Assembly: GCF_014645495.1 (NCBI RefSeq)
Contig: NZ_BMLV01000004.1
Coordinates: 62,001 to 126,000, forward strand
DNA from: Cloacibacterium rupense
Lineage (GTDB): Bacteria > Bacteroidota > Bacteroidia > Flavobacteriales > Weeksellaceae
DNA: 64,000 nt
Reading direction: 5' to 3'
Shown here: in pieces, positions 54,644 through 62,887 of the stretch
How the letters are laid out: every line of letters starts with the position of its first letter
How positions within the stretch are numbered: position 1 is the first letter of the stretch
Position numbers and translations under genes: made by a program
The notes under the pieces: model-generated
Database searches by the model: none
Told to the model about the DNA's origin: nothing
Seen by the model: only the letters and a program-made list of their open reading frames with translations

Positions 54644-55645
54644 ATGGCTCTCAATAAAAACGCTTTAATACGATACAACACTATTGATAAATGTCTTAGA
54701 AACAGAAATAAACGTTGGACTTTAGAAGACTTAATAGATGCTTGTTCTGATGCTTTATATGAATATGAAGGCAAAGATTGTTTGGTAAGTAAAAGAACAG
54801 TACAGCTAGATTTACAAAATATGCGCAGCGAAAAATTAGGATATGATGCACCAATTGAAGTTTTTCAAAAAAAATATTATCGATATTCTGACCCTAATTT
54901 TAGTATAAAAAATATCCCAGTAAATGATAGTGATATAAAAGCGATGAATGATGCCGTGCAGATTCTAAAACAATTTAAAGATTTTTCTATGTTCAAGGAA
55001 ATGAATGGTGTGATTCAAAAACTAGAAGATTCTATTTATTCTACTCAGAAAAAAGCCATCATTCATTTAGATAAAAATGAACAACTAAAAGGTTTAGAGC
55101 ATATTGATTTTTTATACCAATCTATTCTTAATAAAAAAGTACTAAAACTGTTTTATCAGTCTTTTAAAGCAAGAGAACCAAAGGAATATGTGGTTCACCC
55201 GCAACTATTGAAAGAATATAATAATCGTTGGTTTCTGATTTGTTGGCACAAAAATAAATTTTGGAATTTTGCTTTGGATAGAATTGAAAAAATGGAGAAA
55301 ACAAAAGAGGTGTACATAGATAAAAACATAGATGCTGATTTGTTTTTTAAAGATGTAATAGGAGTTACGGTTTCAGAAAATCTGAGACCGAATACTGTTA
55401 TTTTCAAAATCGATGCAGAAAATGTTCCTTATGTAAAAACAAAACCACTGCACCACACTCAAGAAATGCTTTCAAAGGAAAATGGAGAATGTATTTTTAA
55501 AATTGAGGTTCAACTTAATTTTGAATTAGAAAGAATTTTACTAGGCTTTGGGGAAAGCATTACGGTGCTAGCTCCCAAAAAGTTAAAAGAAAGGATAGAG
55601 AAAAAATTAAAAAAAGCTTTAGAAAATTATAAACAAAATCCATAA
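54644..55645 (+). CDS. WYL-domain transcriptional regulator
   Basis: A 333-residue regulator. The N-terminal winged helix-turn-helix is around residues 10-75 (NTIDKCLRNRNKRWTLEDLI, then VSKRTVQLDLQNMRSE). A WYL domain follows (about 150-225; KVLKLFYQSFKAREPKEYVV, then KEYNNRWFLICWHKNKFWNF), then a C-terminal extension (ILLGFGESITVLAPKKLKER). WYL proteins sense nucleic acids or nucleotides and often control defence or repair genes. It is divergent from rtcB across 96 bases, so it probably controls the RNA-repair operon and itself. It replaces the sigma54-type RtcR activator found with E. coli rtcB. Confidence 0.88.
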   Translation: MALNKNALIRYNTIDKCLRNRNKRWTLEDLIDACSDALYEYEGKDCLVSKRTVQLDLQNMRSEKLGYDAPIEVFQKKYYRYSDPNFSIKNIPVNDSDIKAMNDAVQILKQFKDFSMFKEMNGVIQKLEDSIYSTQKKAIIHLDKNEQLKGLEHIDFLYQSILNKKVLKLFYQSFKAREPKEYVVHPQLLKEYNNRWFLICWHKNKFWNFALDRIEKMEKTKEVYIDKNIDADLFFKDVIGVTVSENLRPNTVIFKIDAENVPYVKTKPLHHTQEMLSKENGECIFKIEVQLNFELERILLGFGESITVLAPKKLKERIEKKLKKALENYKQNP

Positions 55646-55651
55646 AATAAA

Positions 55652-55682
55652 AAACTCCCGAAATTTTTCGGGAGTTTTTTAT
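55652..55682. terminator. Terminator after the WYL gene, identical to the one at 51323
   Basis: The same 31 bases as at 51323-51353: a 12-bp CTCCCG-type stem, TT loop and TTTTTT. It ends the WYL gene and, on the other strand, would end the short reading frame at 55679-55753. With its twin it brackets the whole RNA-repair cassette. Confidence 0.8.
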
Positions 55683-55753
55683 ACTTCTTTTATAGAATAA
55701 TAGTCAATTATCTTTTGCAATATTTTGATTGCTCTATCGTAAATGTTTTTCAT
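55679..55753 (-). CDS. Possible 24-codon gene or small RNA beside the RNA-repair cassette
   Basis: A frame of 24 codons begins MKNIYDRAIKILQKIIDYYS and ends IKEV. It could form one amphipathic helix. TAATTTTG (minus strand, 55774-55781) is an exact TAnnTTTG box 20 bases upstream. Behind it at 55809-55828 lies a 20-base near-perfect palindrome. The terminator directly follows the stop codon. The unit would give an RNA of about 115 bases. It may be a tiny protein, a small regulatory RNA or the trimmed remnant of a larger gene; I cannot tell which. Confidence 0.3.
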   Translation of the reverse strand: MKNIYDRAIKILQKIIDYYSIKEV

Positions 55754-55808
55754 GTGTTGTGTTTTTTGCAATACAAAATTAATAATTTTTTTTAAAATAA
55801 AATTCCAC

Positions 55809-55828
55809 TTTTGCGTAATTACACAAAA
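55809..55828. promoter_or_regulatory. Near-perfect 20-base palindrome
   Basis: TTTTGCGTAATTACACAAAA pairs with itself at 9 of 10 positions. It contains the same TTTTGCG as the right-hand site in the rtcB/WYL intergenic region. It lies upstream of the possible promoter of the 24-codon frame. Part of it overlaps the DUF1501 remnant. Confidence 0.35.
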
Positions 55829-55843
55829 TCATAAATACCATTC
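55819..55843 (-). pseudogene. Remnant of a DUF1501 gene 3' end
   Basis: These 25 bases are identical to 56926-56950, the last seven codons plus stop of the DUF1501 gene. The match starts exactly at the stop codon. Just upstream (minus strand) the reading L-G-x-x-N-G-I-Y-D-F-V continues with lower DNA identity (LGQMNGIYDFV against LGWKNGIYDFV). This points to a decayed related gene end, not a recent copy. Confidence 0.55.
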
Positions 55844-56220
55844 ATCTGACCTAGATTTATTCCACTCACCATCTCACCAATTCACCCATTCACCATTCAT
55901 CGCCAAAGGCGAAAACTTAATGCCCTTAATCCCTTAATGAAACTTAATGTTTTCTCTCAATTTTTGATTATCCTAAATCTCTCAAATTTCTAAGCACAAT
56001 AAACTGCCAAATAATCTGTGTAAACCTGCGCAATCTGCGGGAAATAAAATCATCCATCTTTTCTCCCATTACCATCTCTATCATTATCCAACTAAACCTT
56101 TTCAAATCGACCTAGGAAACCGCAAGCGTTAATAAAATTAATAGAATTTTCGTTAAAAAAATTCCATGTTTGAGTGGCGGCAATAACCCACTTAAATAGA
56201 ATAAAATTTCTTTCCGCCCG

Positions 56221-56766
56221 AAACCTAGCGTAGCGGTTCGACGACCACAGGGAGTCAATTCTGGAATTTTTAGAAAAGGCTATTAATTTTTAGCTGAGGA
56301 TTTCCAGTCTTGAAACCTAGCGAAGCGGTTCGCCGAATCCTCTGAAAAAATATAAATGATGAGGCAACTTTTGGTTCTTTTGGTTCAAGCCAAAAGAACG
56401 AATTAAAAGACGACCAAAGGGAGTCAAACCTAGCGAAGCGGTTCGCCGAATCCTCTAAAAAAATATAAATGATGAGGCAACTTTTGGTTCTTTTGCATTA
56501 AGGCAAATCGCAAAGCGATTCGCTGATTCCTTAGAAAAAAATAAAAATTATGAAGCAAAAGAACGAATTAAAAGACGACCGCAGGGAGTCAAACCTAGCG
56601 CAGCGGTTCGCCGACCAAAGGGAGTCAAACCTAGCGCAGCGGTTCGCCGAATCCTCTAAAAAAATATAAATGATGAGGCAACTTTTGGTTCTTTTGGTTC
56701 AAGCCAAATCGCAAAGCGATTCGCTGATTCCTTAGAAAAAAATAAAAACTATGAAGCAAAAGAACG
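56221..56766. repeat. Mosaic block of short palindromic repeats
   Basis: Five copies of a 24-base unit, core CCTAGCG-n-AGCGGTTCG, lie at 56221-56244, 56313-56336, 56426-56449, 56591-56614 and 56627-56650. Each can fold around CGAA/TTCG. Between them are three copies of a unit with ATCCTCT, an A run and GATGAGGCAACTTTTGG (56337, 56450, 56651). Two copies of a unit carry AATCGCAAAGCGATT (56506-56568, 56707-56766). One copy has a 10-bp hairpin (56374-56399). Units are joined in different orders, as if recombined. This resembles REP-like extragenic repeats. Confidence 0.7.
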
Positions 56767-56836
56767 AAAAAAAAGTACTCCCTTTAGGGCTGGGGCAAAG
56801 AAAAATGTTTTTCGTTATTATAAAACGTTACCATTC

Positions 56837-56880
56837 CCCTTCCATGAAGGGGTGGCTTTCGAATTGGTTCGAAAGACAGG
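56837..56880. repeat. Two adjacent hairpins of a flavobacterial extragenic repeat
   Basis: CCCCTTC-CAT-GAAGGGG and CTTTCGAA-TTGG-TTCGAAAG are two stem-loops in a row, followed by ACAGGG. I recall similar CCCCT...AGGGG plus second-stem sequences as common intergenic elements in flavobacteria. The second stem is perfect over 8 bp. Confidence 0.55.
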
Positions 56881-56925
56881 GTAGTATACAACCCTCTAAC
56901 CTTCTAACCTTCTCATTAAAAACAC

Positions 56926-58113
56926 TTACACAAAATCATAAATACCATTCTTCCAACCCAGAATTTTGTTTTCATCCGCGCCCAACCATTTTTTAAGAAC
57001 CGTAGCATATACTTTTCTGAAATCTTCAGTGTAAATAAGGTCTCCATCATTTAAGTTTTCTAAATCTGGCAAAGCATTTAGAATTCCTTTTTTCTTTAAT
57101 CCTCCAGAAATAAAAAACATTTGATTAGCGGTTCCATGGTCTGTTCCTCCACTGGCATTTTGGGCTACTCTTCGTCCAAATTCTGAGAAAGTCATCAACA
57201 AAACATCATTAAACTTTCCATTCGCTTTCATATCTTTTACAAAAGATTCTACAGCACCATTGATTTCCTCAAAAAGTTTTGACTGTCTATCGTTTTGGTT
57301 CACGTGCGTATCAAAACTGCCAACAGACAGATAATAAACTCGGGTGTTAATGTCAGACAAAATCAAACTAGATATTTTCTTGAAATCCTTTCCTAGATTG
57401 GTGTCAGGGTAGGTGATGGATGATGTTTTGGTTTTGCTCTTTTCAAAAATATATTCTGCATTGCTGATGGTTTCACCTAAAGTTTGATAAAGATATTCTA
57501 CCGTTTCGTGGTCGTGATGGTGATGTTCATATAGGTTTTTATAGAATTTTTCATTGCTGGTTTGGTACAACCTCTTAGGGTCTTTAAAAGCAAAAGCTTT
57601 CTTTTCTTTGCCTTTCAATGCCAAACTCAATAAGTCGTCTATTTCCAACGCTTGCGTAGGATGAGCGCAATTATAACAAGCTTCATCTAAGTATCTTCCT
57701 AGCCATCCTGTTTCTAAAAATTCATCACTTTTACTGGCGCTATGCCAAATGTCCATACTTCTAAAATGTGATTTATCGGGATTAGGATAACCTACATTAT
57801 TCAATACAGACAGTTCTCCATGGTCAAAAAGCTCCTTGAAATAAGTCAAATTGGGGTTGATTCCTGCCTCATCACTTAAGTTGAGCGCATTTTTTATACC
57901 AATGCCTGGTCTGCCTTTATAGTAAATGTCGTTTTGAGTAGGGATAATGGTGTTCAATCCATCGTTTCCTCCACTTAGTTGCAAAACCACCAATATTTTT
58001 TCGTTTCCTGAAATAGACTGTGGGAGCTCTAAAGCTTTCATAAAGTTCGGAATCATCAGTGAAGTGGCCGCCAAAGAGCCAACTTTCAAAAATTCTCTAC
58101 GTTTTATAAGCAT
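56926..58113 (-). CDS. DUF1501 family exported protein
   Basis: A 395-residue protein with a twin-arginine-like signal (MLIKRREFLKVGSLAATSLM). The DUF1501 core shows VVLQLSGGNDGLNTIIP (near residue 42), PNPDKSHFRSMDIWHSAS (near 114), then VYYLSVGSFDTHVNQNDRQS and VLLMTFSEFGRRVAQNASGG, followed by TDHGTANQMF. This fold is related to alkaline-phosphatase/sulfatase-like enzymes and has conserved Asp/His clusters, but its reaction is unknown. It follows the DUF1800 gene on the same strand after about 100 bases, the usual pairing for these two families. Confidence 0.9.
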   Translation of the reverse strand: MLIKRREFLKVGSLAATSLMIPNFMKALELPQSISGNEKILVVLQLSGGNDGLNTIIPTQNDIYYKGRPGIGIKNALNLSDEAGINPNLTYFKELFDHGELSVLNNVGYPNPDKSHFRSMDIWHSASKSDEFLETGWLGRYLDEACYNCAHPTQALEIDDLLSLALKGKEKKAFAFKDPKRLYQTSNEKFYKNLYEHHHHDHETVEYLYQTLGETISNAEYIFEKSKTKTSSITYPDTNLGKDFKKISSLILSDINTRVYYLSVGSFDTHVNQNDRQSKLFEEINGAVESFVKDMKANGKFNDVLLMTFSEFGRRVAQNASGGTDHGTANQMFFISGGLKKKGILNALPDLENLNDGDLIYTEDFRKVYATVLKKWLGADENKILGWKNGIYDFV

Positions 58114-58159
58114 AATTCTATTTTTTTATTTTTAATATGAGGTAATAGTTGAATGATAT

Positions 58160-58215
58160 TGTTTTTTCAAACGTTCATCAATCATCAATCATCAACAATG
58201 AATCATCAATCATCA
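58160..58215. repeat. ATCATCAATC direct repeats between the DUF1800 and DUF1501 genes
   Basis: The word CATCAATCATCAA is repeated several times, including TCATCAATCATCAATCATCA followed by ACAATGAATCATCAATCATC. This is a simple-sequence tract of about 45 bases with no coding role seen. Confidence 0.6.
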
Positions 58216-59577
58216 ACAGAGTTGATATTCCGGGGTGCTCATCAGTGCAATCACTCTAGATTTGAACTCGTCTGCTATCTCAAATTCATTGATTACTTTT
58301 TCTGGTAGAGATTTTTTGCTCTGAAGGAGTAGGTCTTCTATATTTTCATTCTTCAAATTCTTTGAAACACTTTCCCAATCGATTTTGAAATTGCCTTGCA
58401 GGTTTTTGGGTAGCATTTTTTGCATTACGCCCATATTTTGGTCGTCATCATCTTTTGGGGCATAGTCTAGGGAGATGATTCCGCTCCAGATTTGGGGTGT
58501 TTTCAGTCTAAGCATCAGTGTAGAACTGTCTATCCAAGCTTTTCCAGAGGGCCAACCTGCCACATTGGGAGGATAAAGTAGCATTTGCCCCAATAATTTT
58601 TGATATATAATTAAAATCTTAGGATGCTGAATGCTGATGGGCAACATTTTTTGAATGCCGACCATCAATTCAATTGGGGATTTTATTTTGGTGCCGATAT
58701 TTTTTTCATCAAAAAACCATTTCGAAGTGAAGATTTCGTTCAGTATGGTTTTGATGTCATATTTAGATTGATAAAATTTTTCGGCCAATTGACTCACCTG
58801 TTTTTCATCTATTTTTTCATTAACAAAGAATTGGTACATCCTCTTGGCAATATATTGGGCAGTAGCTTTTTGCTCCAAAATAATTCCTAGAATATCTTTT
58901 CCATCGAAATTTCCTGTCTTTCCAAGAAAAGTTTTATTCCCAAAATCATGCAATCTTGGTCTCATGATAAATTCTCCTTTAGGGGTAAAACTCCAACCAG
59001 TGAAAGCTCTAGCCGCTTCTTTAATGTCTGTTTCGGTGTAGTTTCCTCTTCCCATCGTAAAGAGTTCCATTACTTCTCTGGCAAAATTTTCATTAGGATG
59101 GTCTTTTCTGTTTTGTTGATTATTTAGAAATTGCAACATAGATGGAGACTGTGAAACTGCCAATAATAAATCTCCAAAATTTCCCAATGCATTTTCTTTT
59201 ATGATGTTCAACAACTGGAGATTGAACCTGCTTACTACGGTTCTTGTAGCGAATATTCCCGTCCAAAAGAAAGTCATTTTCTCTCTCAGCTCAGATTCAC
59301 CAGAAATCATGTTTTGATACCATTTCAAAATGATTTCGGCGTTTTCTTCTTTATTCTGCTTCTGAAAAAATTTTTTCATTTCGGCATTGGCTTCTTTCGG
59401 TTGGTAAGCAGAAAAATCTTGCAATTCAAGGGTGATTGGACTGAATTTCTCGGATTTCTTCAGTAATTCTTTCCAAATTTCTTTTGGTGAACTGCTTTTA
59501 ATTCTAGTGATGTCTCTTAAACCAACTCCGAAGCCTGCTCTGTGCAGCAAATGTTTGTTGTGAAGAATGTGGTTCAT
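58213..59577 (-). CDS. DUF1800 family protein
   Basis: A 454-residue helical protein. It starts MNHILHNKHLLHRAGFGVGL, a DUF1800 signature for the N-terminus. Further family blocks are LREKMTFFWTGIFATR, NENFAREVMELFTMGRGNYT followed by ETDIKEAARAFTGWSF, and LYPPNVAGWPSGKAWIDSST followed by LMLRL. No signal peptide is visible in this frame. Members are nearly always encoded with a DUF1501 protein, as here, and the two probably act together; the function is unknown. It is divergent from the formate-tetrahydrofolate ligase gene. Confidence 0.9.
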   Translation of the reverse strand: MNHILHNKHLLHRAGFGVGLRDITRIKSSSPKEIWKELLKKSEKFSPITLELQDFSAYQPKEANAEMKKFFQKQNKEENAEIILKWYQNMISGESELREKMTFFWTGIFATRTVVSRFNLQLLNIIKENALGNFGDLLLAVSQSPSMLQFLNNQQNRKDHPNENFAREVMELFTMGRGNYTETDIKEAARAFTGWSFTPKGEFIMRPRLHDFGNKTFLGKTGNFDGKDILGIILEQKATAQYIAKRMYQFFVNEKIDEKQVSQLAEKFYQSKYDIKTILNEIFTSKWFFDEKNIGTKIKSPIELMVGIQKMLPISIQHPKILIIYQKLLGQMLLYPPNVAGWPSGKAWIDSSTLMLRLKTPQIWSGIISLDYAPKDDDDQNMGVMQKMLPKNLQGNFKIDWESVSKNLKNENIEDLLLQSKKSLPEKVINEFEIADEFKSRVIALMSTPEYQLC

Positions 59578-59813
59578 AATCAGGATTTTACTTTTGATGA
59601 ATAAATGATGATAAAGTTAAATCTAAATAAAGTTCAATGTGATTATTTTTCATTAATATTTCAGAATGATACTTTTTCTTAGAAATAAATCGCGAAATCT
59701 TTAATAAAGTTAATTATTTATTTAAATTGTTTTGTTAAGGTTAATAATTTTCTTTTTGATAGGGAGGTGATAAAACTCAAGCGAAAAATTTTCATCATAT
59801 CATTGATTTCTTG

Positions 59814-59821
59814 TATTTTTG
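59814..59821 (+). promoter_or_regulatory. -7 promoter box of fhs
   Basis: TATTTTTG matches TAnnTTTG exactly and lies 22 bases before the fhs start codon. A standard-distance -33 TTTG was not found. Confidence 0.45.
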
Positions 59822-59843
59822 AGATGAAACAAATACTAAAATT

Positions 59844-61520
59844 ATGAGTTTTCCTACCGATTTAGAAATTGCATTAAGTGCAGACATTAAGCACATCCGT
59901 GAAATTGCTGATAAAGTTGGCATTGATAGAGAAGATTTAGAATATTACGGCAAGTACAAAGCCAAAATTCCTTTGAAATATATAGACGAAGATAAAATTA
60001 AAAATTCTAAATTGATTTTGGTTTCTGCCATCAATCCTACACCTGCTGGTGAAGGTAAAACCACCGTTTCTGTAGGGCTTTGTGATGGTCTCAATAAAAT
60101 TGGTAAAAAAACCATTGCAGTACTTCGTGAACCTAGTCTTGGACCAGTTTTTGGGATAAAAGGTGGGGCTGCAGGTGGTGGCTATGCTCAGGTAATTCCT
60201 ATGGTAGATATCAATCTCCACTTTACAGGTGATTTTTCGGCCGTAGAGAAAGCCAATAATCTGCTTTCTGCTTTAATTGATAATAATCTTCAAGATAAAA
60301 AAAGAACCCTAAACATAGACCCTAGAACCATCGTCTGGAAACGGGTGATGGACATGAATGACCGAAGTCTTCGTCATATCATCGTAGGTTTGGGCGGTTC
60401 TAATAACGGGATTACCCGCGAAGAAGGTTTCAATATTACTCCCGCTTCAGAAGTAATGGCTATTCTTTGTCTTTCTAAAGATTTCGAAGATCTAAAAAAT
60501 AGACTAGGAAATATTTTTGTAGGTTATACTTTTGATAAAAAACCAATTTATGCCAGAGATTTGAATGCTCAAGGGGCCATGGCGATTTTGCTAAAAGATG
60601 CCATACGCCCAAATTTGGTACAGACTTTAGAAGGCAATCCTGCCATTCTTCACGGGGGCCCTTTTGCTAATATTGCACAAGGTACCAATACCATCATTGC
60701 TACTAAAACAGGTTTGTCTTTGGCTGATTACGTAGTTACAGAAGCTGGCTTTGGTGCAGATTTAGGCGCAGAAAAATTTTTGCATATCAAAGGTCACTAT
60801 TCTGGTTTGAAACCTGCCGCTTATGTTTTGGTGGCTACCATCAGAGCTTTGCGCTATCATGGTGGTGCTAAAAAAGGGGAGTATGAAAATCCTAACCTGC
60901 AATTTGTAGAAAAAGGCATAGAAAATCTTAAAAAACACATAGAAAATGCTTTTAAATTTGGTCTAAAACCGATTATCGCCATCAATCATTTTGCAACAGA
61001 TTCTGAAGAGGAAATCAATTTTGTGAAATCAGAATGTGAGAAATTGGGCGTAAGAGCTATTCTTGCAGATGAATTTACCAAAGGTGGAGAGGGCATGACG
61101 GAACTGGCAGAAGAAGTGGTAAACTGTGCAGCAAACTGTGGTAATAATTTCCAACCTTTGTATAAAGTAGAAGATGCTGTTGAACTCAAAATAGAAACCA
61201 TTGCCAAAGAAGTTTATGGCGCAGACGCTGTTGTTTTTTCCCAAAAAGCGCTCAATCAATTAAAATCTATCTATAATTTAGGACTTGATCAATTGCCAAT
61301 TTGTATGGCTAAAACTCAAAAATCTCTAAGTGATGACGAGAAAAAAATAGGAAGACCGAAAGGGTTTAAAGTGACGGTCCGTGAGTTTGAATTTGCTGCT
61401 GGTGCTGGCTTTATTATCCCTATTTTAGGTGATATGATGAGAATGCCGGGCTTACCGAGTGTACCAGCTGCCGAAGGAATGGACATAGATAAATTCGGGA
61501 AAATAACGGGTTTAAGTTAA
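59844..61520 (+). CDS. fhs: Formate-tetrahydrofolate ligase
   Basis: A 558-residue enzyme of the usual length that makes 10-formyltetrahydrofolate from formate, THF and ATP in the cytoplasm. The P-loop is NPTPAGEGKTTVSVGL (near residues 65-80). It is followed by REPSLGPVFGIKGGAAGGGY, IVVGLGGSNNG-like (here IIVGLGGSNNGITREEGFNI) and, near the C-terminus, GAGFIIPILGDMMRMPGLPS. These are the standard family signatures. It is a single gene with its own promoter and terminator. Confidence 0.97.
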   Translation: MSFPTDLEIALSADIKHIREIADKVGIDREDLEYYGKYKAKIPLKYIDEDKIKNSKLILVSAINPTPAGEGKTTVSVGLCDGLNKIGKKTIAVLREPSLGPVFGIKGGAAGGGYAQVIPMVDINLHFTGDFSAVEKANNLLSALIDNNLQDKKRTLNIDPRTIVWKRVMDMNDRSLRHIIVGLGGSNNGITREEGFNITPASEVMAILCLSKDFEDLKNRLGNIFVGYTFDKKPIYARDLNAQGAMAILLKDAIRPNLVQTLEGNPAILHGGPFANIAQGTNTIIATKTGLSLADYVVTEAGFGADLGAEKFLHIKGHYSGLKPAAYVLVATIRALRYHGGAKKGEYENPNLQFVEKGIENLKKHIENAFKFGLKPIIAINHFATDSEEEINFVKSECEKLGVRAILADEFTKGGEGMTELAEEVVNCAANCGNNFQPLYKVEDAVELKIETIAKEVYGADAVVFSQKALNQLKSIYNLGLDQLPICMAKTQKSLSDDEKKIGRPKGFKVTVREFEFAAGAGFIIPILGDMMRMPGLPSVPAAEGMDIDKFGKITGLS

Positions 61521-61540
61521 ATCTTAGAACATATTAGAAG

Positions 61541-61574
61541 AAATGTAGCGGTCTTATTGACGGCTACATTTTTC
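61541..61574 (+). terminator. Terminator after fhs
   Basis: AATGTAGC and GCTACATT form an 8-bp stem with a 13-base loop, followed by TTTC. It lies 21 bases after the stop codon. The loop is long, so the structure is weaker than others here. Confidence 0.55.
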
Positions 61575-61575
61575 G

Positions 61576-61583
61576 TATTTTTG
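61576..61583 (+). promoter_or_regulatory. -7 promoter box of the glucokinase gene
   Basis: TATTTTTG, an exact TAnnTTTG match, lies 74 bases before the glucokinase start and right after the fhs terminator. TTG at 61557-61559 is 16 bases upstream, slightly closer than usual for a -33 element. Confidence 0.45.
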
Positions 61584-61657
61584 ATATATCTCATACTTAT
61601 TAATTAGGATAAAAAAGTATTTATTATTTAACTTTGAAATCGAAAAAATATGAGCAA

Positions 61658-62707
61658 ATGAGTACAGAGATTAATTTTCCACTATTTTTACCGGGTAGAA
61701 ATAATGAAAAAAACAATAAGGTTTCAGTTTTAGCTGCAGATATTGGCGGTACTAAAACTAATGTGGGATGGTTCGAATCTGAAAACGGTATGATGGTGTT
61801 AAAAGAAGAAGCTACTTACTCTTCAAAAACACATCAGTCTTTTTCTCACATTATACAAAAATTCATTAGAGAATATAACCTACAAAAACCAGACAGAATT
61901 TCTATTGGGGTGGCTGGTCCTGTTCTGAATGGAAAATGTATCACAACCAATTTACCTTGGTCTTTAGATATCAGCCAAATAAAAAGTGAAACATTGGTAG
62001 ATAAAGTTTATCTTATCAATGACTTAGAATCTACAGCTTATGGCTTAGCAGAAGTAAACGAAGGTTATCTGGCAACCATTCACGAAGGCAATCCTTCTAT
62101 TGGTGGTAATGTAGCTATTTTAGCACCTGGTACAGGTTTAGGTGAAGCTGGCTTATTCTGGGACGGACAGTATCTAAGACCTTTTGCTACAGAAGGTGGC
62201 CATTCTGAGTTTTCACCAAGAAATAATATGGAAGTAGATTTTTATCAATACTTAAAACAAATTTATGGCATCGTAAGTTGGGAAACTGTAATCTCTGGCC
62301 CAGGACTTTTCAATATTTATAGATTTTTGAGAGATGTCAAAAAGCACGAAGAACCGGCTTGGCTCACTCAACAATTCGAAAACGAAGACCCTTCTGCTGT
62401 AATCAGTCATACCGCCATGAGAGAACTCAATATGACTTGTGTAATGGCGATGGAAATGTTTGTAGAATTTATTGCCAGAGAAGCCACCAGTTTGGTTCTA
62501 AAACTGAAAGCAACGGGTGGTCTGTTACTAGGAGGAGGAATTCCACCGAAAATTTATAATTTCCTCAATAAATCTAAGTTTTATCAAAACTTCATCGTTA
62601 GCGATAAAATGGAACACCTTCTTAAAGAAATTCCTATTCATTTAATCCTGAATAGTAAAACAGCTCTTCTGGGTGCCGCCTATTTTGGTGCGTTTTCAGA
62701 AGACTAA
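61658..62707 (+). CDS. glk: Glucokinase (Glk family)
   Basis: A 349-residue cytoplasmic enzyme that phosphorylates glucose with ATP. The start at 61658 (MSTEINFPLFLPGRNNEKNN) is chosen over an ATG eight codons upstream; both are possible. The phosphate-binding motif is LAADIGGTKTNVGWF (near residues 25-39). The central blocks are RISIGVAGPVLNGKCITTNL, VYLINDLESTAYGLAEV and ILAPGTGLGEAGLFWDG, with the catalytic Asp in NDLE. GLLLGGGIPPKIYNFL lies near the C-terminus. This set marks the bacterial Glk family (PF02685), not ROK kinases. Confidence 0.93.
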   Translation: MSTEINFPLFLPGRNNEKNNKVSVLAADIGGTKTNVGWFESENGMMVLKEEATYSSKTHQSFSHIIQKFIREYNLQKPDRISIGVAGPVLNGKCITTNLPWSLDISQIKSETLVDKVYLINDLESTAYGLAEVNEGYLATIHEGNPSIGGNVAILAPGTGLGEAGLFWDGQYLRPFATEGGHSEFSPRNNMEVDFYQYLKQIYGIVSWETVISGPGLFNIYRFLRDVKKHEEPAWLTQQFENEDPSAVISHTAMRELNMTCVMAMEMFVEFIAREATSLVLKLKATGGLLLGGGIPPKIYNFLNKSKFYQNFIVSDKMEHLLKEIPIHLILNSKTALLGAAYFGAFSED

Positions 62708-62737
62708 TATCATTTCATAATTTTTAAGTTTTTATAG

Positions 62738-62768
62738 AAGACTTCGCTTTTTTTAGGCGAAGTCTTTT
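62738..62768 (+). terminator. Terminator after the glucokinase gene
   Basis: AAGACTTCGC and GCGAAGTCTT form a 10-bp perfect stem with a 9-base loop and end in TTTTG. It begins 31 bases after the stop codon. Confidence 0.75.
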
Positions 62769-62842
62769 GTTGATAGATTATATAAAATTAAAGAATTGTA
62801 ATTTCTTAACATACATCAATGAGTTTTGTCTTCTCAGTATAC

Positions 62843-62850
62843 TACATTTG
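62843..62850 (+). promoter_or_regulatory. -7 promoter box of the yceI gene at 62888
   Basis: TACATTTG matches TAnnTTTG exactly, 37 bases before the start codon. TTTG at 62825-62828 lies 14 bases upstream, shorter than the usual spacing. Confidence 0.45.
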
Positions 62851-62887
62851 CTCCGTTAAAAATGTTTAATTCTTAAAAATTATAAAA

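Larger units (their letters stand above)
55754..56925. other. Gene-free region rich in repeats (about 1.17 kb)
   Basis: No convincing gene. From left to right it holds the promoter box and palindrome of the short frame, and a remnant of a DUF1501 gene end (55819-55843). Simple CACCATTCA-like repeats follow at about 55865-55900, then AT-rich filler up to 56200. The repeat block fills 56221-56770 and hairpins lie at about 56837-56880. An 81-codon frame at 56751-56996 is built from the repeats and overlaps the DUF1501 gene end, so it was not called. Confidence 0.6.

Noticed and set aside
56221-56770. Possible CRISPR array
   Set aside because: The repeats are spaced irregularly (adjacent copies start 36 to about 165 bases apart), the sequences between them are themselves repeats and no cas gene is in the window.
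56751-56996. 81-codon frame in the repeat region
   Set aside because: Built from the repeat units and the hairpin sequence, and overlaps the end of the DUF1501 gene on the other strand.
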